NCBI GenBank assembly: GCA_026397725.1 | Contig: JAPLUI010000493.1 | Span: 1 to 55,390 of the forward strand | Length of the DNA: 55,390 nt | Direction of reading: 5' to 3' | Source: Verrucomicrobiota bacterium | GTDB taxonomy: Bacteria; Verrucomicrobiota; Verrucomicrobiia; Verrucomicrobiales; Akkermansiaceae | Shown: in pieces, positions 50,001 through 55,390 of the stretch | Numbering within the stretch: position 1 is the first letter of the stretch | Layout: each line of letters starts with the position of its first letter | The notes under the pieces: generated by a model | What the model was told of the DNA's origin: nothing | Databases searched by the model: none | The model's input: only the letters and a program-made list of their open reading frames with translations | Made by a program: the position numbers and the translations under genes

Positions 50001-52478
50001 AACAACACGTTCACCGGCACGACCACCGTCAACGACGGCACCCTGCGGCTCAACAGCGCGGATACGGCGCTCAGCGGCAACCTAGTAGTGGCCGGCGGCA
50101 GGGTGGAGTTGCTGTTGAGCAACCAGATCGACCCCACGAGGACCGTCAGCATTTCCGCCGGCTCACTGGACATCGGCAACCATAGCAATGCGCTCGGCGG
50201 AGTGCAGTTGACCGGCGGCTCGATCACGGGCGGCACCGGCGTGCTCACCAACGACACCACCGCCTTCGATTTGCGGAGCGGCGACGTCAGCGCAATCCTT
50301 GGCGGCAGCGCCGGCCTGCACAAGAGCACGGCCGGCACAGTCATCCTGTCCGGCACCAGCAGCTACGGCGGCCCGACCGCGCTCAGCGGCGGCATGCTGC
50401 AACTGGCACTGGCCGATGCCCTCCCCACGGCCACGGCCGTGACCCTGTCCAACACCGCCGGCACGGTGCTGGACCTCAGCGGCTATGCCCAGACCATCGG
50501 CTCGCTGGCCGGCGGCGGCTCGATCGGCGGCGGCGTGACTCTGAATGGCGGCACGCTGACCGTCGGCGACACCGGCGACACGACCTACTCCGGCATCATC
50601 AGCGGCACCGGAACGGGCAGCAGCCTGATCAAGCAGGGTACCGGCACGCTCACCCTAACCGGCTCGCACACCTACGAGGGCGACACCCTCGTCACCGGCG
50701 GTGGCACCCTCAAGCTCCTGGGCCAGCAAATCCTGTTGGCCGACACGCTCATGAGTGGCAGCAATGCGAACTGGACGACGAACATCAGCCAACCGAGGGG
50801 GGGCGCGCAAGTCAATTGGACGGCCAACGGAGTCCAACTGTTCATGCGCGGTTATCTGAACACGGTCGCCCAGTTCGATCCCACGCTACAGCCCGGCGGC
50901 CTGCACATCACGGGCAACTGGTCGTTCACCGGTGGCACCCCAACATCGGGTTCCGATAATCTCTCGATCATCACCCGCAGCACCGGAACCCCTGGCTCTT
51001 TCCAAAGCTACGGCGAGGTCACTGGTGGGATCGCCTTCACCTGTGGCCAAGCCTCGGGAAACCTGCCGAACATCTCGGGATCGAACAGCAGCTTCACCAT
51101 CAGCAATGTGGTCCAAGCGGGGAGCTTGATCCTCAACCAAAATGACAACCTGTATTTCGACATCAGGGACGACGGGCAGAACGGTCTCTCCTTCACCCTG
51201 ACCAACCTCACCAACGGCATGGCGGGTTCCGTCACGGCGACAAGGACCGACGGCACTGCCACGAACAATCTCATCAGTTTCTACAATCGTGAGCAGAACA
51301 ACAATCTTTCCCTGGTGAGCAACGTGGTGATTGCATCCGGCGGTGGCAGCAATGTCCTGCCGGTCACCACCGCGCTGACCGTCGCGGACTTCTCGACGCT
51401 GGATCTCGGCGGCGTGGACCAACAGGTGGCCTCGCTCACGGGCCCCGGCACCGTGACCAACAGCGGACCAAAAGACAGCACGCTCACGCTCAACATCGAC
51501 GTGGCAACCCCGACCCCGGATTTCAGTGGCAACCTCACCGGTGCCGGAGCGAACCAGATCAGCCTGCTCAAGGCCGGGCTCGGTACACAACTTCTATCAG
51601 GAACTAACACCTACACCGGCACCACCACGGTTGCCGCCGGCACGCTGGCGCTTGGCGCGGTCGCCTCGATCAGCGACAGCTCCGGCGTCACCCTGGCGAC
51701 CGGTGCGGTGCTCGACGCCTCCGCCAAAGCGACGTTCACCATTCCGGCCACCCAGACTCTGACCTTCCACGTCGATGGCACCGACGCCGGCTCCAGCGGC
51801 CAACTCAGGGCCGCAGCGCTGGACGTGACCAACGCGATCGTGGGGTTCAGCGTGGACAACCTGCTGGATGATGCGGCCTATGTGTTGGCTGACTATGCCA
51901 CGCTTGCGGGCCCCTTCGCCTCGGTGGTCACGCCGCCCGGCTACGCCATCGACTATGCCTACAGCGGCGGCACCCAAATCGCCCTCGTACGTTCCAGCAG
52001 TTCCGCCTACGAAACCTGGGCCAACGGGTTCACCAGCCCGCCCCTGTCCAACACCGCCGCCGATGCCGACCCCGACCACGACGGCCACAGCAACCTCGCC
52101 GAGTTTGCCTTCGACGGCGACCCCCGCAGCGGTGCCAACGACGGCAAGGTGGTCGGCAAGGTGGCGACCCTCGCCGATGCCAACAAGGTGCTGACCCTCA
52201 CCCTGCCCGTGCGCAGTGGCGCCACCTTCATCGGTGCCACCCGAAAGATCTCGGCCCCAATCGACGGGATCGTTTACACCATCGAGGGCAGCGACACGCT
52301 CGATGCGGAGCCGTGGAGCCTCGCCGTCACGGAAGTCACCGGGCCCGACGCCACCGCCATCCAGGCCGCGCTGCCCGCGCCGTCGGCGGGTTGGACCTAC
52401 CGCACCTTCCGCAGTCCCGGCACCGTCACCGATGGCGACCCGCGCGACTTCCTCCGCGCCAATGTCACCCAGCCGTAA
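47073..52478 (+). CDS. Giant secreted autotransporter-associated beta-strand-repeat protein (paralogue)
   Basis: 1801 residues from ATG 47073. The signal peptide (about 1-34, RLVRTGSRAACLLACSIAAL) closely matches that of the upstream paralogue. A lectin-like beta-sandwich opens the mature protein (DTNVLIADDFNNNAIDGTKW), and a second one with similar pattern is inserted at about 1220-1425 (ILLADTLMSGSNANWTTNIS). At least seven PATR repeats (for example TGTLTLTAVNTYTGPTTIAG) fill the rest. The final 160 residues repeat the family C-terminal domain, with DADPDHDGHSNLAEFAF and VTDGDPRDFLRANVTQP. No beta-barrel is seen. The pair arose by duplication and then changed repeat content, so different ligands are plausible. 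Very long minus-strand frames here are shadows. Confidence 0.88.
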   Translation: MKSKSMLRLVRTGSRAACLLACSIAALLAASARADTNVLIADDFNNNAIDGTKWTTTNPSSTNSTNGETAQPNGYLFSKNRANILTASAASWDPANATYGGQHLTGIFYMAADSNRNQGDTVDIYTRSSSANGGGVPVATSFGIGFSLGEQGKTVGLGVSGYANAWAQEPAAVGEMYQGSGSASGTTNNNYQQAISYDIWDFGDGRYAGTFTQMAGANAGMTSTVTGISTTTGTYASQVNQVNMHSRERSNGAVNHHQTNFDDTVVSAPSSWSGTDGSSWSGTNWTGGNGVTTHPSGNGTSVIFGKAGSVGTVDLDADTSVGAIAFYPDVNTSIATSNGSTLTLDNRPLTASTGTGSVDTGALAGITVLGGTHTVNTAITLQTSAVVTVLNSTDSLTLDGTISGTGYANLYALNLTTSTGGNGLTKGGAGTLVLPVANTYGGATRLALGTLTVGHQLALENSTLDTLISSTTRTLGFGSGITAPTFGGLAGSLSVALLDADNNGVALTVGGNNSTTNYGGSLSDAGGATTGSLTKVGTGTLTLTAVNTYTGPTTIAGGTLALGVGGAVSSSPTIAVADGATFSVAALGAGYHLLGTQTLTGNGNFSVTGTLTVDGGATVLPGGSGGVGTLSVGSLTLNPDSILKYDFDSGVNDLISVTTGSGLTLSGGGLELYQTDGVTPFTTPGTYNLIQYTGTFSGSISNLTVLNPDAGRSYIFAASGGYITLTIASLEQIWTGGGGAPFTWGTNANWSSLLAPTNGKPLTFAGSIGLANTNNIPAFLDVAGMAFTGSAGPFSLSGNSILLSGGISNSSTATQTIGLGMALVGGNQSLNALAGNIVVTGTISDGDGSRGIVKTGASTLTLTANNSYSGGTILDDGTLQVNHNSALGSGPLTFNAGTLSSGGIGSFALTNALMLAASVPLGDATNNGTLTFNGPVTLGVSTLQLTVNSPVTFNGAIDGGSNGLTLLGPSVLTLGGNNTFTGTTTVNDGTLRLNSADTALSGNLVVAGGRVELLLSNQIDPTRTVSISAGSLDIGNHSNALGGVQLTGGSITGGTGVLTNDTTAFDLRSGDVSAILGGSAGLHKSTAGTVILSGTSSYGGPTALSGGMLQLALADALPTATAVTLSNTAGTVLDLSGYAQTIGSLAGGGSIGGGVTLNGGTLTVGDTGDTTYSGIISGTGTGSSLIKQGTGTLTLTGSHTYEGDTLVTGGGTLKLLGQQILLADTLMSGSNANWTTNISQPRGGAQVNWTANGVQLFMRGYLNTVAQFDPTLQPGGLHITGNWSFTGGTPTSGSDNLSIITRSTGTPGSFQSYGEVTGGIAFTCGQASGNLPNISGSNSSFTISNVVQAGSLILNQNDNLYFDIRDDGQNGLSFTLTNLTNGMAGSVTATRTDGTATNNLISFYNREQNNNLSLVSNVVIASGGGSNVLPVTTALTVADFSTLDLGGVDQQVASLTGPGTVTNSGPKDSTLTLNIDVATPTPDFSGNLTGAGANQISLLKAGLGTQLLSGTNTYTGTTTVAAGTLALGAVASISDSSGVTLATGAVLDASAKATFTIPATQTLTFHVDGTDAGSSGQLRAAALDVTNAIVGFSVDNLLDDAAYVLADYATLAGPFASVVTPPGYAIDYAYSGGTQIALVRSSSSAYETWANGFTSPPLSNTAADADPDHDGHSNLAEFAFDGDPRSGANDGKVVGKVATLADANKVLTLTLPVRSGATFIGATRKISAPIDGIVYTIEGSDTLDAEPWSLAVTEVTGPDATAIQAALPAPSAGWTYRTFRSPGTVTDGDPRDFLRANVTQP

Positions 52479-52492
52479 TGCCGGTGAATCGG

Positions 52493-52534
52493 GGATAGAG
52501 GATCGCGGATAGTGGATAGTGGATCGTGGATCGT
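52493..52534. repeat. Short heptamer array after the second giant gene
   Basis: Six heptads of the GGATAGA/GGATCGC/GGATAGT/GGATCGT type begin 14 bases after the stop. The core and right arm of the composite element are missing. It is the fourth occurrence of this repeat in the window. Confidence 0.8.
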
Positions 52535-52578
52535 AAATCTTCCGCGTTACGAAAAAATCGACTGAAGTGGAGATCTTG

Positions 52579-52751
52579 ACCACGGATGACACGGATTTTC
52601 ACGGATAAGAGAGACTGGATGAACATGTTCTTGAGGTATGGTCTCGGCACGGCTGCTCAAAACAGGGTTCAGCGGTATTCGTCAGTCTTCATCCGTGAAA
52701 ATCCGTGTCATCCCTCCGGGGCGTAGGCCCCTCAGGGCCGGAGGCCGTGGT
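52579..52751. repeat. ACCACGGAT...CCGTGGT inverted-repeat element, copy 2
   Basis: The left end ACCACGGATGACACGGATTT with TCACGGATAAG is mirrored by CATCCGTGAAAATCCGTGTC near 52689-52711. An outer CCGTGGT closes it at 52745-52751 after a GC-rich palindrome (CGGGGCGTAGGCCCC). It has the same terminal motif and about the same length as copy 1 but a different centre. Confidence 0.75.
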
Positions 52752-52898
52752 TAAGACATCCTGTTCTCCCTGGTGTGGGCATGCCCGGATTGTCCCGAGT
52801 ATTTTTTGACTGAGGTGATTCAACATCGTTTTGGGAAAAGCGGTATCTCGGGCATTGCTCTATCCCTTATCCTTCTCCCTCAATGCCACCGTGCCACC

Positions 52899-53429
52899 AT
52901 GGGCCCGCTCCGCCCGAATGTCTTCGCGGTCGTGCGCAACTTCCTTCGCTGTGGCGACCGTGGCTGCGGCGTCTCGCCGCAGGCCGTGGACGGCGCGTCT
53001 CGCGCCGCGAATTCGAATGCCGCCGCCACCTCTGCCCCGCCTGCCATCAGAGCCGCGCCCGCCAGACCGCCGATTGGATCGCCTCCTGCGTCTGCCACGA
53101 AATCCCCCACCGCCAGTTCGTCTTCACCATCCCCAAAATCCTGCGCGGCATCTTCCGCAAGCGTCGCGACCTCCTCCACCTCCTGTTCAAAACCGCCACC
53201 GACACCTTGCTCGAATCATTCCGCGCCCGCCTCAGAGACCTTAGAGCCTATCGAGCCCCCCTGGCAGGCGATCAAGGCATGGATTCCGGACGACGAACCG
53301 GACCTCACCTGGTTCTACCAACCCCGACAACCATCAGCGCCTGACCCAGACTGGTTCGACCAAAGCCCGGCATGGAAAGCTCCCGAGGTCCCGCTTGGCG
53401 ATGGCCGCATCCTCGTCCTGGATTCCTGA
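52899..53429 (+). pseudogene. IS91-family transposase remnant
   Basis: One frame gives FAVVRNFLRCGD (from 52899), the start of IS91-type proteins. After a GC-rich palindrome the next frame gives ECRRHLCPACHQSRARQTAD followed by WIASCVCHEIPHRQFVFTIP and KILRGIFRKRRDLLHLLFKT, which is the zinc-binding domain and its continuation (to about 53235). The first frame then resumes with an acidic tail (DDEPDLTWFYQPRQ) to 53429 that may be the old C-terminus. The HUH/Tyr catalytic core is absent. At least one frameshift and a large internal deletion mark it as dead. Confidence 0.65.
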
Positions 53430-53857
53430 AATACACCTGACCTCGAAGGCGTCCCTCACCTCAAGAATCCGCAGCCCGAAGATACTCGAAAACAATCCTC
53501 GACAACGCGGACAGGATCGGTATTTTCGCGTCCGAGGAGATTTACCATGATTCTGACGAAATCCACCATGTCCCTGCATGATCCCGCCGGACCAAGGCCT
53601 TGGTCGGCTCCGGGGCGGGGGCTTTTGTGCCGTTTCCGCCCCCCTTTTCCCACGCAACTTCTTTCCCTCCGGGCCGGCCACCGGCTCTTTCAACGGCCTT
53701 CACCCCAAAGCAATTTCTTAGCAGCCAGTGGGGTGGTTATTGGTGATAACAAGTCCATGAAACCGCGGAAGAACGCACTACCGACAACCGTTTCCATGTT
53801 GCCTGCACTACAGCATGGCACGCTGAGCGGGGCGGCGATCCGTCCTAACAACCACCG
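53430..53857. other. Intergenic region, nothing assignable
   Basis: About 430 bases between the transposase remnant and the next gene. A GC-rich inverted segment (GGCGGGGGCTTTTGTGCC with CCGCCCCCC, about 53615-53645) could be the outer end of the former insertion or a terminator. No conserved protein is visible in any frame. Confidence 0.4.
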
Positions 53858-54571
53858 ATGAAACAACACATCATTCCAAGCATGATCGCGCTTTGCGGGT
53901 TGCAGGTCACGGCCCAGGCGGCAACGGTCATTTATGACAATCGAATACCCGCCACCAGTGTCTCGAACGGGCGAGTCAACGACGCGGACTATCCCATTTA
54001 CCTCGAACATGCCGACAACTTTGCGCTTGTGGCGGCGGCGGTGGTGAACGGGATCACGTGGAATGGCCAGTACAAAAGCAACGATGTCCGACCGGACAAT
54101 TTCTCGCTGCGAATCTATGCCATCATGTCGGGGCTGCCGGCGATGTCGCCGCTGGTCGATATCGCGCTCAGCGGCGTCGTCAGGCAGGACACGGGGATCG
54201 ACATCATCTACAGCCTGAGCGTGTATTCCTATTCCGCGGAATTTCCCGACCTGGCGCTCGGGGCCGGTAATTATGCCTTGTCGATCTATAACCATGCCCT
54301 CGACGGCGCATCATGGACCTGGTCAGACCGGGACTCGTCCGCGAACGGGTCGTTCATGATCATGGCGGGAGACACCGCCTGGCGCTATTACTCCGGCGGG
54401 CCGGAATTCTCGTTTGTGCTGACCCAGGTCCCCGAACCCGGCGTGGTGCTCACCTTGGCGGTCGGTGTTCCCATCCTGTTGCGGCGGCGGCGCGCGCGGA
54501 AAATCCGCCAGGCCTGCAGTAACAACGCCGATGCGCATGGCCTTTCTCTAACCAACCCACCCATTCCATGA
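53858..54571 (+). CDS. PEP-CTERM sorting-domain protein, unknown function
   Basis: 237 residues. The signal peptide is about 1-21 (IIPSMIALCGLQVTAQA). The mature beta-rich domain begins ATVIYDNRIPATSVSNGRVN, with DNFALVAAAVVNGITWNGQY typical of PEP-CTERM-associated sandwich proteins. The sorting signal is QVPEPGVVLTLAVGVPILLR followed by RRRRARK. The protein then continues about 25 residues beyond the basic cluster, which is unusual because the signal normally ends the protein. ATG 54568 of the next gene overlaps its stop (ATGA), so the tail reaches exactly to a coupled gene. Confidence 0.75.
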   Translation: MKQHIIPSMIALCGLQVTAQAATVIYDNRIPATSVSNGRVNDADYPIYLEHADNFALVAAAVVNGITWNGQYKSNDVRPDNFSLRIYAIMSGLPAMSPLVDIALSGVVRQDTGIDIIYSLSVYSYSAEFPDLALGAGNYALSIYNHALDGASWTWSDRDSSANGSFMIMAGDTAWRYYSGGPEFSFVLTQVPEPGVVLTLAVGVPILLRRRRARKIRQACSNNADAHGLSLTNPPIP

Positions 54572-54900
54572 CCCTACTCTATCTGAATTCCGATCAAATG
54601 GGCAGCGGCGACGAAACGCTCGGCCGCAAGCTGCTGAAAATCTTCCTCGGGAAACTGGCCGCCTCGGCGATCCCGGTCGATCTGATAGGCTGCGTCAACT
54701 CCGCCGTGCGGCTCACCACCGAGGGCAGCGAGGTGATCGATTCGCTAAGGGCGCTGCAGGCGTGCGGTGCGCGCATTGCCACCTGCCGCACCTGCCTGGA
54801 ACACCACGGCCTTGAGGACAAACTGTTGCTTGGCGAAGTCGGCACCATGGAGATGTCGATCCAGGCCATGGCCATGGCCGACAAGGTGATCCGGCCGTGA
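54568..54900 (+). CDS. DsrE/YedF-like protein
   Basis: 110 residues of the DsrE/DsrF-like alpha/beta fold. MTLLYLNSDQMGSGDETLGR starts the first strand and loop. IPVDLIGCVNSAVRLTTEGS and VIDSLRALQACGARIATCRT with CLEHHGLEDKL match the C-terminal domain of YedF, the putative selenium-metabolism protein. Cysteines at CVNS and CRTC are candidates for sulfur or selenium transfer, but only the second half of YedF is present; the N-terminal TusA-like domain is missing. The start overlaps the stop of the PEP-CTERM gene by 4 bases, an odd partner for a cytosolic protein. Confidence 0.75.
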   Translation: MTLLYLNSDQMGSGDETLGRKLLKIFLGKLAASAIPVDLIGCVNSAVRLTTEGSEVIDSLRALQACGARIATCRTCLEHHGLEDKLLLGEVGTMEMSIQAMAMADKVIRP

Positions 54901-55170
54901 GGCCTCCGCTCAATTTCTGCTAGCGAGACTTCGCCTCAGACCCCAGAGACCGGAAACCAGAGACCAGACTGAAAACTTGACCTAACAACAGCAAATTCAA
55001 AAGTTCAAGAGTCCAGAGTCCTTGAAAACCAAAAGTCGTTGCGAATGAGTCAAGTTTTTCAGAGCCGGATTGATTGCCGATTCATGATTGATGATAGTTG
55101 ATTTTTGAAGTGAGCTTGCTAGGCGCCCAAACGCATTCCCAAGCTCACATCAACCCCCGTTGCCCGGTAG

Positions 55171-55192
55171 GGCGCGGCGGCCTCGCCGCGCC
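55171..55192. repeat. GC-rich hairpin repeat in the right-hand intergenic tail
   Basis: GGCGCGGCG and CGCCGCGCC form a perfect 9-bp stem with a GCCT loop, of the REP-like kind found between genes in this group. The rest of 54901-55390 holds further GC-rich inverted segments (for example near 55260-55320) and no gene I can support. Confidence 0.65.
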
Positions 55193-55390
55193 GTGACTAC
55201 CCCTGCGGGTGAGACCGCGCATGTACAGCCCATGCCCCACGCTGCCGCGCCGCCCATCCGGGCGGACCAGTGGGCGGCCCGGGGCCGAGTCGCCCTACCC
55301 TTCGGGGTGGTCATAGGTGGCAGCCGGGGCTGGCCAGGGGTCTCAGCCCTCACTGGCCCGCTTCGCATTCGGTGACTTTCTGGTCGTAGA

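Noticed and set aside
53690..54295. 201-codon minus-strand open frame opposite the PEP-CTERM gene
   Set aside because: The plus strand has a signal peptide and a clear PEP-CTERM tail. The minus frame is Arg/His-rich shadow.
2088..54985. Frequent CTAAC/GTTAG pentamers on both strands, with many rare CTA or TTA Leu codons in that context
   Set aside because: About 40 sites were noted, which is not above a rough expectation from base composition, and CTA also occurs in other contexts. No evidence for a functional motif without proper counts.
55150..55368. Short open frames on both strands in the right-hand tail
   Set aside because: They run through GC-rich hairpin repeats and read as Ala/Arg/Pro-rich low-complexity sequence.

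Overview
The window looks like chromosomal DNA of a high-GC Gram-negative bacterium, most likely a verrucomicrobium. Pointers are two PEP-CTERM-type C-termini, very large autotransporter-associated beta-strand-repeat proteins with a shared C-terminal domain, an InlB-B-repeat secreted protein, a Tat-exported Gfo/Idh/MocA oxidoreductase beside a GH127 hydrolase, and many palindromic intergenic repeats. No rRNA or tRNA gene was recognised, and the exact taxon cannot be fixed by reading.

Layout. 1-1.3 kb: the 3' end of a group II intron (domains V and VI), a small membrane-protein gene, an attC-like integron site, and fragments of a secreted protein and a histidine kinase. 1.3-6 kb: a secreted InlB-B-repeat protein, a decayed secreted-protein gene and a chorismate-binding (isochorismate synthase-like) enzyme. 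6-16.4 kb, all on the minus strand: a defence island with a broken HipB-like regulator, two tandem TIR-STAND-TPR proteins that share a near-identical front half, a GHKL-plus-nuclease gene lacking its middle, and a three-gene ABC-3C conflict system. 17-21 kb: core metabolism (pgk, tpiA, a secreted protein with a caspase-like His/Cys pattern, bioB). 21-29.3 kb: envelope and redox genes (membrane protein, PEP-CTERM trypsin-like protein, DsbD, lipoprotein), cysE divergent from an Rrf2 regulator, and a pair of tail-anchored proteins. 29.4-34.7 kb: a minus-strand operon of ADP-forming acetate-CoA ligase, acetyl-CoA hydrolase fused to a GNAT, and AcuC deacetylase. 35.7-39.6 kb: divergent Gfo/Idh/MocA and GH127 genes. 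40-52.5 kb: a family of giant beta-strand-repeat proteins (two intact, one reduced to its C-terminus), each followed by heptanucleotide arrays. 52.5-55.4 kb: an IS91-type transposase remnant, a PEP-CTERM protein, a YedF/DsrE-like protein and a repeat-rich tail.

The genes fall into clear units. The ABC-3C set overlaps stop-to-start, as expected for a co-translated antiphage module. The TIR-STAND pair looks like one immune receptor duplicated, with the effector and switch kept identical and the sensor diversified. The acetate operon couples acetyl-CoA-forming and acetyl-CoA-cleaving enzymes with a protein acetyltransferase and a deacetylase. Mobile or repeated DNA (intron, attC-like site, IS91 remnant, several palindromic families) sits at or inside many of the broken genes.
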